DNA from: Deltaproteobacteria bacterium
GTDB lineage: Bacteria; Myxococcota_A; UBA9160; SZUA-336
Assembly: GCA_029261925.1 (NCBI GenBank)
Contig: JAJDAJ010000052.1
Span: 1-64,000 of the forward strand
Length of the DNA: 64,000 bases
Direction of reading: 5' to 3'
The number at the start of each line of letters is the position of its first letter. Positions within the stretch are counted from its first letter, which is position 1. This document shows positions 1 through 10,558 of the stretch, piece by piece. The position numbers and the translations under genes are program-made. The notes below the pieces were generated by a model. It was not told where the DNA came from. It made no database searches and saw nothing but the letters and a program-made list of their open reading frames with translations.

Positions 1-1737
<1,737 letters not shown>

Positions 1738-1741
<4 letters not shown>

Positions 1742-2079
1742 TCGGGCTCGACTCCGGCCTGTAGGGGATACCCGCGCTGCTCCGCCAGCCGGTGCACCGT
1801 GGTGGCCCGGGTCTCGGCCACCTCGAGCACGTAGACGCCGGCCACGCCGCGGCCGCCGCGATGGATCTGCAGCATCAGCTGTGTGGCCTCCACGGGCGAC
1901 CGCCGGAAGACCTGCTCGAGGAGCGCCACCACGAACTCCATCGGCGTGTAGTCGTCGTTGTAGAGGACCACCTTGAAGCGCGGGGGTCGCTCGACCTGCT
2001 TGCGCTCCTGGGTCGCGACGCCGCCCTCGCGCTCCTCGCGGGGCTTGCCTCCGCCGGGCTTTCCAGGCTCTTCGGACAT
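1738..2079 (-). CDS. clpS: ATP-dependent Clp protease adaptor ClpS
   Basis: N-recognin that delivers N-end-rule substrates to ClpA. The product is 113 residues, typical for ClpS. A charged, flexible N-terminal tail ([13 protein letters not shown]) precedes the folded domain. That domain holds the signature [12 protein letters not shown], whose Asn-Asp pair and Met line the N-degron pocket, and the following helices. I chose the ATG at 2077-2079 (MSEEPGK); an in-frame ATG 12 bases upstream (MLWPMSEE) is possible. The stop codon overlaps the clpA start by the ATGA arrangement. The gene is divergent from the FemAB-like gene, with only 36 bases between starts. Confidence 0.96.
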
Positions 2080-2115
2080 TGGCCAGAGCATAGCTGCTAC
2101 GTTGAGCGGCGGGCC

Positions 2116-3261
2116 ATGCCGGATCTCGAGCTTCTCGAGGGCGTCGCGCAGGTACCGCGCGACGAGTGGAATGCGCTGGTCGGGGACGCGTCCCCGTTCC
2201 TCGAGTGGGACTGGCTCGCCTCCCTGGAGCAGACCGGCTGCGTCGGCGATGAGCGCGGCTGGGGCTCCCGGCCGCTGGTGGTGCGGCACGAGGGGCGCCT
2301 GCTGGCCGCCTGTCCGCTCTACGTCAAGACCCACAGCGAGGGCGAGTTCGTCTTCGACTGGGGCTGGGCCGACGCCGCCGAGCGCGCCGGGCTGCGCTAC
2401 TACCCCAAGCTCCTGGTCGGTGTCCCGTTCACCCCGGTCTCGGGCGCGCGTTTCCTGGTCGCGCCCGGAGAGGATCGCGAGGCCTGGATCCGCAAGCTGG
2501 GCGACGCCCTGGTGGAGCTCTGTCGCGGCAACGACATGTCCGGCGTACACGTCAACTTCTGTCGCCGCGACGAGGCCGAGCGGCTGGCCGACGCCGGCTA
2601 CGAGCTGCGCGTGGGCGTTCAGTACCACTGGCAGAACGCGGGCTACGGGAGCTTCGACGACTACCTGGAGCGCTTCCGCAGCAAGCGGCGCAACCAGATC
2701 CGGCGCGAGCGCCGCGAGGTCGAGAAGGCGGGCGTGCGCATCGAGGTGCACAGTGGCGACGCGATCGACGACGCGCTCTTCGAGCCCATGTACCGCTTCT
2801 ACTGTGCGACCGTGGACGCGAGACACTGGGGCCGCCGGTACCTCAACCGCGAGCTCTTCGAGCGCCTGTCCGATGGCTTCCGGGAGCGGCTCTGCTTCGT
2901 CGTGGCCTGGCAGGGTGACCGGCCGATCGCCGGCACGACCAACGTGCGCAAGGGCGACGCCCTGTACGGGCGCTACTGGGGATCGGAGCAGTTCGTTCGC
3001 CACCTGCACTTCGAGGTCTGCTACTACGCGGCCGTGGAGCACTGCATCGAGCAGGGGCTCGCGCGTTTCGAGCCCGGCGCGGGCGGCGAGTACAAGCAGC
3101 TGCGCGGCTTCGACGCGCAGCCGACCTACAGCGCACACTGGCTCGCGGACCCGCGGCTGCGCGAGGCCGTGCGCCGCTTCCTGCACGGCGAGCGCGCGCA
3201 CGTGGAGGAGGCCGTCGAGTGGATGCGGGGCGAGAGCGCGCTGAAGCCGGCCGGCTCGTGA
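2116..3261 (+). CDS. FemAB-like / DUF482-type GNAT acyltransferase
   Basis: A 381-residue protein resembling the DUF482/FemAB-like branch of the GNAT superfamily. Visible marks are an N-terminal [16 protein letters not shown] segment, a central [25 protein letters not shown] block, and a C-terminal GNAT half with [16 protein letters not shown] and [16 protein letters not shown]; all are typical of this family. Members are thought to transfer acyl or aminoacyl groups, but the substrate is unknown. It starts at an ATG 37 bases from the divergent clpS start. A TACGTT element at 2098-2103 sits so close to the ATG that its message could be almost leaderless. Family placement is good; the biochemical role is not known. 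Confidence 0.85.
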   Translation: MPDLELLEGVAQVPRDEWNALVGDASPFLEWDWLASLEQTGCVGDERGWGSRPLVVRHEGRLLAACPLYVKTHSEGEFVFDWGWADAAERAGLRYYPKLLVGVPFTPVSGARFLVAPGEDREAWIRKLGDALVELCRGNDMSGVHVNFCRRDEAERLADAGYELRVGVQYHWQNAGYGSFDDYLERFRSKRRNQIRRERREVEKAGVRIEVHSGDAIDDALFEPMYRFYCATVDARHWGRRYLNRELFERLSDGFRERLCFVVAWQGDRPIAGTTNVRKGDALYGRYWGSEQFVRHLHFEVCYYAAVEHCIEQGLARFEPGAGGEYKQLRGFDAQPTYSAHWLADPRLREAVRRFLHGERAHVEEAVEWMRGESALKPAGS

Positions 3262-3378
3262 GGCGCCGGCGTTTTCCCGTCGCCGAGGCGCGCCGTGCTG
3301 CAGCGCGCGACGCCGCGGGGGAGCGGGTGCTGGGCATGCGCTGGCCGAGCGTGGCCACCGAGCACCGGGTGGGCAGCG

Positions 3379-5298
3379 GTGCGGGCTGAGGCGGTGCTGC
3401 TCGCCGCGCTCGTGTGCGCGCCGGCGCCCGGCGCGCGCGCACAGGACGCCGGCGCGGTCGATCGGGAGTCCACGGCACCCGGCCCGCGCCTGAGCGACGC
3501 CGGGGGCGCCAGCGTCACCCGCGTCGAGCGCGAGCAGATCGAGGCCCTGGGCCTGCACGGGCTGGGCGAGGTGCTGCGCCTGCTTCCGGGCGTGCACGTC
3601 GACGAGCGCGGCGGCCGCTCCGGGGTCTCCTCGGCGTACGTGCGCGGCGGCGAGGCGAACTACACGGTCTTCCTGGTCGACGGAGTGCCGGTCAACGATC
3701 CGACCAGCAGTCGCGGCGGCTCGTTCGACCTGGCGCTGCTGGGAACGTCCGACCTGGAGCGGGTCGAGGTCGCGCGCGGGGTGGTGCCGGTGTCCTGGGG
3801 CGCGGCCGCCATGGCCGGCGCCGTGCGTGTGGTGACCGCCGACCCGCCGGACGACGGAGGCGCCGCGCTGGACCTGTCGGCGGGGCGCGACGGCTATCAC
3901 CGGGAGGCCGTGTCGGGGCACGGCCGGGCGCGCGTCGGCGCGGGTGGTGCGGGCCGGCTCGACTGGCGCCTGGGCTACACGCTGCTCGACGAGGGCATTC
4001 CCGTCCCGGGCTCCGAGCACACCCGGCAGTCGGGGCGTGCGGCGCTCGGCTGGCACCCGGGCGATGGCCTGCACCTGCGCGCCTCGCTGCGCGCCGCCCG
4101 CGTCGAGCGCGAGGCCTACGCGGATGGCAGCGGGGGGCCGCGGCACGCCACGACGCGCGCGATCGAGAGGCGCGACATGGACTGGCGGCTCGCCAGCCTG
4201 CGGCTGGAGCACGAGGTCTCCGACCGGCTCGAGTGGGGCGTCGGGATCGGGCTCTTCGACCAGCGCGAGGATCTGGAGTCCCCTCGGGTGGTGGACCCGT
4301 CGGATCCGTTCAATCCCCTCGCCGGCTTCCCGGCGGGCCGCAGCGACACCGACTTCACGCGCACGCGGGTGGACACCCGGGCGCGCTGGACCCCGCGCGA
4401 CGGGCTCACGCTGAGCGCCGGCGCCGACGTGCGCTACGAGCGCGGCTCCAGCCGCGGCCAGATCGATCTGGGAGGGCCGCTGCCGACCCGCTTCTCGCTC
4501 GAGCGCGACGTGATCTCGCCCTGGGTCGAGCTCGAGATCGAGCCGCTGCCCGGCCTGTCGCTCGGCGTGGGGCTGCGCCACGAGATGCCGCGTCGCGAGG
4601 CCAACGAGCTGCTGCCGCGCGTCGCGCTGCTCTGGGAGCGCGGCGCGACGCGGCTGCGGGCCAGCTGGGGGCGTGGCTACAAGCTCCCCGCTTTCTTCTC
4701 GCTGGCCGATCCCGTCGTGGGCAACCCGGGGCTGCGGCCGGAGCGCAGCGAGACCTTCGAGCTGGGGATCGGGCGCTCCTTCGGGAGCGGCCGGGTGCTG
4801 GCAGAGCTGACCTGGTTCGCGGCGGAGTACGACGACCTGATCGACTTCGACTTCGGCAGCTTCTCCCTGCTCAACCGCGCGCGCGTCGAGTCGCGCGGCC
4901 TCGAGCTCGCGCTGGGGGCGCGGCTCACCCGGACCCTGGCCCTGAGCGCGAGTGCCACGCATCTGCGCCTCGACCTCGATCCGGGCCGCGACCGGCTGCT
5001 GCGCAACCGGCCCGGCTGGCGTGGCTCGGCACTGGTCCGCTGGCAGCCCGGCGGGGACCGGCTCGACGTGGCGCTCGCGGCGGTCGCGGTGGGCCGGGTC
5101 GACGACGAGTCGATCCCGACCGGGCCCGTCGAGCTGGACCGCTGGGCGCGACTCGACGCGACCGTGCGCTGGCGCGTGGCCCGGGGCGTGGTGCTCAGCC
5201 TGCACGCCGAGAACCTGCTCGACAGCGAGTACGCCGAGCAGGTCGGCTTCGACGGGCCCGGCTTCAGCCTGCGCGCGGGGATTCGCGTGGAGCGCTGA
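3379..5298 (+). CDS. TonB-dependent outer-membrane receptor, BtuB-like
   Basis: Outer-membrane beta-barrel with an N-terminal plug. I start it at a GTG (VRAEAVLLAALVCAP) because a clean signal peptide ending GARAQ follows; a frame-open extension runs back to 3295. The plug shows SVTRVEREQIE, EVLRLLPGVHVDERGG, YVRGG and FLVDGVPVNDP, the layout of BtuB and other Ton receptors. The barrel ends with HAENLLDSEYAEQVGFDGPGF and a final aromatic/basic strand. Length is 639 residues, close to BtuB-class receptors. The substrate cannot be told; I saw no cobalamin riboswitch upstream. Its last 35 bases overlap the convergent plsC-like gene. It would need the Ton motor encoded at 14.4-19.5 kb or another. 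Confidence 0.9.
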   Translation: MRAEAVLLAALVCAPAPGARAQDAGAVDRESTAPGPRLSDAGGASVTRVEREQIEALGLHGLGEVLRLLPGVHVDERGGRSGVSSAYVRGGEANYTVFLVDGVPVNDPTSSRGGSFDLALLGTSDLERVEVARGVVPVSWGAAAMAGAVRVVTADPPDDGGAALDLSAGRDGYHREAVSGHGRARVGAGGAGRLDWRLGYTLLDEGIPVPGSEHTRQSGRAALGWHPGDGLHLRASLRAARVEREAYADGSGGPRHATTRAIERRDMDWRLASLRLEHEVSDRLEWGVGIGLFDQREDLESPRVVDPSDPFNPLAGFPAGRSDTDFTRTRVDTRARWTPRDGLTLSAGADVRYERGSSRGQIDLGGPLPTRFSLERDVISPWVELEIEPLPGLSLGVGLRHEMPRREANELLPRVALLWERGATRLRASWGRGYKLPAFFSLADPVVGNPGLRPERSETFELGIGRSFGSGRVLAELTWFAAEYDDLIDFDFGSFSLLNRARVESRGLELALGARLTRTLALSASATHLRLDLDPGRDRLLRNRPGWRGSALVRWQPGGDRLDVALAAVAVGRVDDESIPTGPVELDRWARLDATVRWRVARGVVLSLHAENLLDSEYAEQVGFDGPGFSLRAGIRVER

Positions 5299-6049
5299 GC
5301 ACCGGTGCCGGATCCCCGAGCTCCCGCAGTCGGGCCGCGATCCGCTCGCGCACCCGCGCCGAGAGCTGCTGGGGCGTCAGGTCCTTGAGCTCGTCGGCCG
5401 GGATCTCCTCGAGCACCTCGACGCGGATGTCGTGGCGGCCACGGAGCACGAAGCCGCGCTTGGGCAGGGCGCCGGCGGTGCCGCTGACGACCACGGGGAG
5501 GATGGGCCGGCCCGTGACCCGCGCGAGCTCGAAGGCGCCGGGCTTGAAGGGCCGCAGCTCCCCGGTCTCCGAGCGGGTGCCCTCGGGGAAGATCAGCACC
5601 GAGCTGCCGGCGTTCAGGCTCTCGGTGCACTGGCGCATCATCCGGCGCACGCTCTCGCGCCGGCCCCGCACGATCTCGATGTAGCGGTTCATGCGCATGA
5701 CCTGGCCGACGAACGGGATCCGGAAGTTCTCGACCTTCGACACCCAGCGGAAGTGCCGGAAGAGCCGGAAGAGCACCAGGATGTCGAGCAGGGACTGGTG
5801 GTTGGCCACGACCACGTAGACCTCGTCGGGGCGGAAACGCTCGCGGCCGGTCACCTCGATGCGCCAGCCCGGGTTGCACGCGCTGTACATCCAGCCCCAC
5901 CAGCTCGTGAAGCGGTGCAGCACCACGCCGCGCCGATCGAACGGGCGCGTGAGCGCCCAGAGGACCACCGCGATCGGGAAGAGCGCGATCACCGAGAGCG
6001 CGAAGAAGGCCCAGTACGCGGCCGAGAGCACCAGACGCATCGCGGCCAT
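5264..6049 (-). CDS. 1-acyl-sn-glycerol-3-phosphate acyltransferase (PlsC family)
   Basis: Membrane-bound acyltransferase that puts the second acyl chain on lysophosphatidic acid in phospholipid synthesis. The 261-residue product has one or two N-terminal hydrophobic segments (LVLSAAYWAFFALSVIALFP), the catalytic NHxxxxD motif as NHQSLLD, and the FPEGTRS glycerol-phosphate-binding motif, followed by KPGAFELA and PVVVSGT. These are the canonical PlsC blocks in order. The start MAAMRL has a second Met three codons in. The C-terminal tail overlaps the end of the TonB receptor gene tail-to-tail. The nearby start of the divergent PHP gene leaves a 174-base shared upstream region. Confidence 0.92.
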   Translation of the reverse strand: MAAMRLVLSAAYWAFFALSVIALFPIAVVLWALTRPFDRRGVVLHRFTSWWGWMYSACNPGWRIEVTGRERFRPDEVYVVVANHQSLLDILVLFRLFRHFRWVSKVENFRIPFVGQVMRMNRYIEIVRGRRESVRRMMRQCTESLNAGSSVLIFPEGTRSETGELRPFKPGAFELARVTGRPILPVVVSGTAGALPKRGFVLRGRHDIRVEVLEEIPADELKDLTPQQLSARVRERIAARLRELGDPAPVLSAPRESPRAG

Positions 6050-6090
6050 TGTCGCCCGTTCGCGTCCCGGGCTCCACCCGCGGGGCGCGT

Positions 6091-6119
6091 TTGACCCTCG
6101 CGGGGCCCGCCCTTACCCT
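6091..6119 (+). promoter_or_regulatory. Possible promoter in the plsC/PHP divergent region
   Basis: TTGACC at 6091-6096 (five of six to the -35 consensus) is followed after 17 bases by TACCCT at 6114-6119, a weak -10 match. It would read toward the PHP gene at 6224. No other signal was seen in this 174-base gap. Confidence 0.3.
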
Positions 6120-6223
6120 CCGCGGGTGGCCCACGCCCCCCTGACAGGACTCCCTGCGCGCGCGGCCCGGACTCGCGGGCCGGCCGGCCGCCGCTGCGCG
6201 GCTGCGCGGGCGGGACGGCGGGC

Positions 6224-6850
6224 ATGATCCTCGACCTGCACAACCACTCGATCAAGTCGGACGACGGGCGTGCCAAGGTCGAGAACTACTGCCAGTGGAT
6301 CCGCAAGCGCGAGCTGACGATCGATGGCTTCGTACTCACGGAGCACCGCCAGTTCGACCTCGACTCGGACTACCGCAAGCTCGAGGACCAGTCCGGCGTG
6401 CGCATCCTCAAGGGCAGCGAGGTCGAGACGGACTACGGTCACGTGCTGGTCTTCGGCGTCAACGCCGACATGCTCGCGGCCTTCGACTTCGGGCAGGTGG
6501 GGCTGAAGCTCGAGACCGTCCTGCGGGAGGCCGATCGCTGCGGCGGGATCGCCGTGCCCTGCCATCCGGGGCGCCCCCGGGTCGGCATGTGCGCGCACCT
6601 GGAGACGCTGGGTCCGGTGGACGGGGTCGAGATCATCGAGACGCTGAACGGTGGCAGCCGCGGCGACGAGAACGAGAAGGCCGGGGCGCTGGCCGAGACC
6701 CGCGGCTATCGCGGGATCGGCGGCAGCGACGCCCACATCGTCAGCCACATCGGCCGCTGCGCGACGCGATTTCCGCGCGAGATCCGAGACGAGGAGGACC
6801 TGGTCCGGGCGCTGCGCGAGGGAGAATTCGAGGCCATTCCATGCAATTGA
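6224..6850 (+). CDS. PHP-domain metal-dependent phosphoesterase
   Basis: A 208-residue PHP-fold protein. The metal-binding clusters are visible in order: LHNHSIKSDD at the N-terminus, LTEH near residue 38, the CHPGRPR region near residue 110, and GGSDAH near residue 168. PHP proteins of this size hydrolyse small phosphomonoesters or nucleoside phosphates with a di- or trinuclear metal site; the substrate here is unknown. The 3' end overlaps the next gene by 10 bases (ATG at 6841 inside the last codons), so the two are probably co-translated. Its link with the MaoC-like genes downstream suggests a common acyl or aromatic pathway, but that is only context. Confidence 0.85.
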   Translation: MILDLHNHSIKSDDGRAKVENYCQWIRKRELTIDGFVLTEHRQFDLDSDYRKLEDQSGVRILKGSEVETDYGHVLVFGVNADMLAAFDFGQVGLKLETVLREADRCGGIAVPCHPGRPRVGMCAHLETLGPVDGVEIIETLNGGSRGDENEKAGALAETRGYRGIGGSDAHIVSHIGRCATRFPREIRDEEDLVRALREGEFEAIPCN

Positions 6851-7287
6851 ACGTCGCCGAGCTCAAGCAGCGCTTCGCGGGAACGATCTTCGACAGCGTC
6901 GAGGTCGAGGCGAGGCGCGACGACATGCTGGGGTTCGCGCTCGCCTGTGGCGAGAGCGATCCCCGCTACGTCGATCCGGACAACCCCGACCTGCAGGCAC
7001 CGGTCAACTTCGCCGCGCACTACCACGGCGCACGCATGCTGCCCGACGACTTCCCGGAGTTCGACCGGCGCGCGATGATCGACGCCGGCAAGGCGGTCGA
7101 GTGGCGCGCGCCGATCCGGCCGGACACCAGGCTGACCGCGAAGAGCCAGCTGCACGACATCTACGAGAAGACCGGCCGCAGCGGCACCATGGTCTTCATC
7201 GTGCATCGCATGGAGTTCAGCGACGCATCCGACGAGCTGAAGGCGATCGTCGACTGGCGGCTGATCCTGCGCGGAGACCTGCTGTGA
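6841..7287 (+). CDS. FAS1-like dehydratase / MaoC N-half protein
   Basis: A 148-residue single hot-dog-domain protein like the N-terminal half of MaoC enoyl-CoA hydratases (FAS1-like dehydratase domain, HadA/HadC type). It shows FALACGESDPRYVDPDN near the substrate tunnel, VEWRAPIRPDTRL and a C-terminal strand KAIVDWRLILR. The usual catalytic His of the (N/D)PxHxD motif is not present (DPRYVD), as in the structural halves of heterodimeric hydratases. It overlaps the PHP gene upstream, and its stop overlaps the GTG of the partner MaoC gene, which supports a heterodimer. The substrate is unknown. Confidence 0.8.
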   Translation: MQLNVAELKQRFAGTIFDSVEVEARRDDMLGFALACGESDPRYVDPDNPDLQAPVNFAAHYHGARMLPDDFPEFDRRAMIDAGKAVEWRAPIRPDTRLTAKSQLHDIYEKTGRSGTMVFIVHRMEFSDASDELKAIVDWRLILRGDLL

Positions 7288-7691
7288 GCCGCACCTACGA
7301 GGACGTCGAGTTCGGCGAGGACCTGCCCGAGGTCCAGCCCGACGTGGGCATCGAGAACGTGCGCCGCTTCTGCAAGGCCGCCGAGATGCTGGCGGGCCGC
7401 TTCATGGACCACGACGAGGCCCGGCAGGAGGGACTGCCGCAGGCCATCGTTCCGGGGATCATGAGTCAGGGGATCCTGGTGGCGCTGATCCACAGCTGGG
7501 CGCCGGGCTGCGCGATCCGCAAGATCGACACCGTCTTCCGCGCGCCGGTCCTGGTCGACTCCAAGCCCGTCGCGAGGGCGGTCGTCACCGACAAGGACGA
7601 CGCGTCCCGCGTGGTCGAGATCGACCTGACCCTGGTCAACGAGGCCGGGGAGACCCGTGTCATGGGCACCGCGAGCGTGCACCTCGGCTAG
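7284..7691 (+). CDS. MaoC-like dehydratase partner protein
   Basis: A 135-residue hot-dog protein read from a GTG that forms a GTGA overlap with the preceding half-protein. The segment VPGIMSQGILVALIHSWAPG followed by FRAPVLVDSKPVARAVV matches the G-x-x-x-x-G helix and tunnel region of MaoC/HadB hydratases. The region where hydratases carry (N/D)PxHxD reads GRFMDHDEAR, so the catalytic dyad is altered or shifted. Together with the upstream gene it looks like a split two-subunit hydratase acting on a 2-enoyl-CoA or related thioester. Activity is uncertain because of the motif change. Confidence 0.78.
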   Translation: MSRTYEDVEFGEDLPEVQPDVGIENVRRFCKAAEMLAGRFMDHDEARQEGLPQAIVPGIMSQGILVALIHSWAPGCAIRKIDTVFRAPVLVDSKPVARAVVTDKDDASRVVEIDLTLVNEAGETRVMGTASVHLG

Positions 7692-7740
7692 CGGGCCGGG
7701 CCCACCCGCCCTGCCGCCGATCTGCGTGCTCGAGGGGTTC

Positions 7741-7770
7741 TTGCCTCTGCCGGCCGGAATGGGGGACAAT
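7741..7770 (+). promoter_or_regulatory. Candidate promoter for the secreted dockerin protein
   Basis: TTGCCT at 7741-7746 and GACAAT at 7765-7770 are separated by 18 bases, fitting a housekeeping sigma promoter. A strong purine-rich ribosome site (GAAGGAGCGAGGG) follows, just before the ATG at 7807. Confidence 0.35.
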
Positions 7771-7806
7771 ACCCACCTAGCTGCTCCGAAGGAGCGAGGG
7801 AGACCC

Positions 7807-10419
7807 ATGCGCGCGTCGCCGCACACCATGCTCCGGACCGGGGCCGTTCTGATCGCGTTCCTCCTGGCCTCACCGGCCGGCGCGCATCTCTTCCCGTACC
7901 AGCTGTCGGACGCGTACGGGCCGAACAACCACTCCGACGCCACCGAGCGCGCCTGCAGCCCGGGGGACGGCTGCTACACGCGCCGCGGAGCGCTCTGTGC
8001 CGATGTCCCCGGAGCGCTCTGCGACCTGCAGGTGGTACCTGCCGGGCGCTGCGCCGAGGGCGACCCCGCCTCGGGCAACCTCTGGCCCGCGAAGGCCGGG
8101 GCCTGCCACGACGACCCGAACGTGGCCTGCCTGGCCGACGCTCCCTTCGCCGACCGCGACGCCGGCGCCTGCGCCGCGAACCAGGAGTCCTGCCTCTTCG
8201 ACAGCGTGATGTGCGCCGACGTGCCCGACACGACGCCCGCAGACAACCATCCGACGGGCCTGTGCGACATGACCACCCACGACGTCACGGCGGCCTGCAG
8301 CAGCGACCCCGACGCTGCGACCTTCGAGGTTCTCGTCTGCGGTGGCGGGGGCTCGGTGGCCCGCTGCTCCGACGGCGACGTCGCGGGTCTGGCCGACGGC
8401 GGTCTGGGCACGGCCGAGTGCCGCAGCATCGGCGACGGCCTGGGCGGCGCGACCTCCGGGGCCTGCGGCCCCGCCTCGGGCAAGGCCTTCCCCGATGGCG
8501 GCCGCTACGAGCTCGAGAACCCGCCGGGCGCGCGCGCGCAGCTCCAGCGGAGCCCCGGATCGATCGGCAGCGGCTTCTCGGGAGCGATCGTCGACACCCG
8601 CGCGACGTTCGGCGTCGAGATCGACATCTCGCCCGACGCCTCCGGCGTGCGCCGCATCCGCATCCCCTCCGAGACCGTCTGGGAGGACTTCCGCTACGAG
8701 CTGGCGAGCGTGAACGGCCAGCGCTTCAGCACGCTGCGCGCCGAGCAGCCCTGTCGCGTGCCGCTGGGCTGGCGCCCGGACCTGCCGGTCAGCGGTGTCT
8801 GCGACGACGGCGCGACGTTCTGCATCGAGGACGCGAACTGTGCCGGTACGCCCCTGCAGCAGTGCGAGTCCACCCAGTTCTGCCGTGCGGCCGGGTCCGA
8901 CGGCTTCGGCATGCTCTTCACGCGTGACCTGCTCCCCGTCGAGCTGACCGGGGAGTGTGCGCCCGACTGCGGCCGCGATCTCGACCACACCACCTTCGAG
9001 CTCGAGGAGCTCACGCGGATCCACTCGCTCGACGAGCAGGCGGGTGTGCAGGCCGCGCTCGAGTCCCTCGAGGGCGACCGCGCCGGGGAGGGCGACGTGC
9101 TCCTGGTCCGCGGCTGGGATACGCCGCTCTTCCACGATCCGCCGATCGACGGGCGCTGCCATATCGGCGGTGACCCCGATCCCGTGACCAACCCCTCCGG
9201 CTTCAGCGGTCGCTGCTCGCACGACGAGACGCCCTGCGAGCCCGGCGATCCGGCCAACGGCGACGCGCTCTGCGCGCTGGCGGGTGGCGCGGGCAGCGAG
9301 TGTCACGCCTGCGCGGTCGATCCCGCGTACGACGCGCGCGGCCTGCCGGAGCTGGACCTCGCGGCCCACGCGCGCATCGGCCTGGTGGCCAGCGGCGCGC
9401 TGCCCGGCAACCAGCTGGTGGCCGACGCCGTCGTCTCGGTGGTCACGATCGACACCAGCGGCAAGGCCAGCGCCGAGTTCCGCGACGACGCCTCGGGCGG
9501 TGCCGCCGACGTCGACGGCCTGGGTCCGGCGACCGGCGGGGCCCCGGGCATCGATCTGGCCTCCGGGCGGACCGCCTTCGCGCTGGGCGAGGCCCTGCCG
9601 CACCAGCCGGGAGCCACGTCGGGGGCGGCGATCGCCATCGACCCGGAGACCCCGGGCACGCCCGTGGGCGTGCTGGCCCGCGTGGCCGATCACGGCCCGG
9701 GTGCCGACGGCATCCCGGGCTGCCCGGGAGACAACGCTCTCGATGGCACGCCCTGCGACGAGCTGCTCGGCGATCCAGGCACCGCCGGCAACAGCGGTGC
9801 GGACGACGTCGCAAGCAGCATCAGCATCGGCGGAGCCCCTGCGGTCGCGGGAATCCAGGCGCGCTTCAAGGCGCGCGACGCCAACGGCGCCGCGGTCGCG
9901 TACTTCAGCTCCTCCCAGGGTTCCGTCTACGGCTACACCGATCCGAACCCGCCCACCTTCAACACCGTGGCGGCGTCCGCGGTCCGCGACCTGAACGCCG
10001 CGGGCCTGGCGGCGGCGCGCGACAGCCTGACCAAGAGCGACCGGGTCTGGTGCCCGCTGGTGGGCGGCGTGCCCGAGTGCACCCGGAGCTGCGTGCCGGG
10101 TGGGAGCGAGGACTTCGACTGCGACGGCATCCCCGACGTCAGCGACAACTGCCCGTTCTGGCCGACGGCACTGCTCGACGACACGAACGGGGACGGCCGC
10201 GGTGACGCCTGCCAGTGCGGCGATGCGAACGGCGACGGGCTGATCAACGTCTCCGACATCCTCACCGCCAACAGTGGGATCTTCGATCCGACCCAGGTCG
10301 GCGTGCTCTGTGACGCGACCGGCGACGGCCTGTGCAACGTCTCGGACATCCTCGCGATCAACTCGGCGATCTTCGGGCTCGTGACGCCGGTCTGCAGCCG
10401 CCACCCCGTCGTGCCCTAG
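7807..10419 (+). CDS. Large secreted protein with C-terminal TSP3 and dockerin-like repeats
   Basis: An 870-residue exported protein of unknown function. A signal peptide (ending ASPAGAHL) is followed by a Cys-rich mature region with many short Asp/Gly/Cys loops (GDGCYTRRGALC, CSDGDVAGL and others). The last 110 residues hold a thrombospondin type 3-like calcium repeat (DCDGIPDVSDNCP, TNGDGRGDAC). Two dockerin-like EF-hand loops follow: CGDANGDGLINVSDIL with a following Ile-Phe pair, then CDATGDGLCNVSDILAINSAIFG. The same ending occurs in the protein at 50924-52399. Outside cellulosomes such ends are thought to aid calcium-dependent folding, surface attachment or sorting. The mature body matches nothing I can name. 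A candidate promoter lies upstream and a strong hairpin downstream, so it is likely monocistronic. Confidence 0.85.
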   Translation: MRASPHTMLRTGAVLIAFLLASPAGAHLFPYQLSDAYGPNNHSDATERACSPGDGCYTRRGALCADVPGALCDLQVVPAGRCAEGDPASGNLWPAKAGACHDDPNVACLADAPFADRDAGACAANQESCLFDSVMCADVPDTTPADNHPTGLCDMTTHDVTAACSSDPDAATFEVLVCGGGGSVARCSDGDVAGLADGGLGTAECRSIGDGLGGATSGACGPASGKAFPDGGRYELENPPGARAQLQRSPGSIGSGFSGAIVDTRATFGVEIDISPDASGVRRIRIPSETVWEDFRYELASVNGQRFSTLRAEQPCRVPLGWRPDLPVSGVCDDGATFCIEDANCAGTPLQQCESTQFCRAAGSDGFGMLFTRDLLPVELTGECAPDCGRDLDHTTFELEELTRIHSLDEQAGVQAALESLEGDRAGEGDVLLVRGWDTPLFHDPPIDGRCHIGGDPDPVTNPSGFSGRCSHDETPCEPGDPANGDALCALAGGAGSECHACAVDPAYDARGLPELDLAAHARIGLVASGALPGNQLVADAVVSVVTIDTSGKASAEFRDDASGGAADVDGLGPATGGAPGIDLASGRTAFALGEALPHQPGATSGAAIAIDPETPGTPVGVLARVADHGPGADGIPGCPGDNALDGTPCDELLGDPGTAGNSGADDVASSISIGGAPAVAGIQARFKARDANGAAVAYFSSSQGSVYGYTDPNPPTFNTVAASAVRDLNAAGLAAARDSLTKSDRVWCPLVGGVPECTRSCVPGGSEDFDCDGIPDVSDNCPFWPTALLDDTNGDGRGDACQCGDANGDGLINVSDILTANSGIFDPTQVGVLCDATGDGLCNVSDILAINSAIFGLVTPVCSRHPVVP

Positions 10420-10442
10420 CTCGCCGGGCTCCGCGCCGCGCC

Positions 10443-10476
10443 CCACGCCCGCCGGTCTCGCCGGCTGCGGGCGTGG
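10443..10476 (+). terminator. Hairpin terminator after the secreted dockerin protein
   Basis: CCACGCCCGC at 10443-10452 pairs perfectly with GCGGGCGTGG at 10467-10476, and an inner CCGG/CCGG pair shortens the loop. It lies 24 bases after the stop. A clear T-run is lacking, though a pyrimidine stretch follows. Confidence 0.5.
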
Positions 10477-10558
10477 TCGGTGCGTGCTGTCCCCCCTTCG
10501 TTGCCGACTCCTGGCATCATGGGCTGCCGCGCCCGGTGGCGCCGATAGGAGGGCCCGC

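Noticed and set aside
3262-3378. Possible cobalamin riboswitch before the BtuB-like receptor
   Set aside because: The gap is only 117 bases and lacks the conserved B12-box and core elements, so no riboswitch can be supported.
3258-3390. Small open frame of 43 codons from a GTG overlapping the stop of the FemAB-like gene
   Set aside because: No motif or homologue is known to me, and its end overlaps the receptor's signal-peptide region. It is too short to support in this GC-rich sequence.
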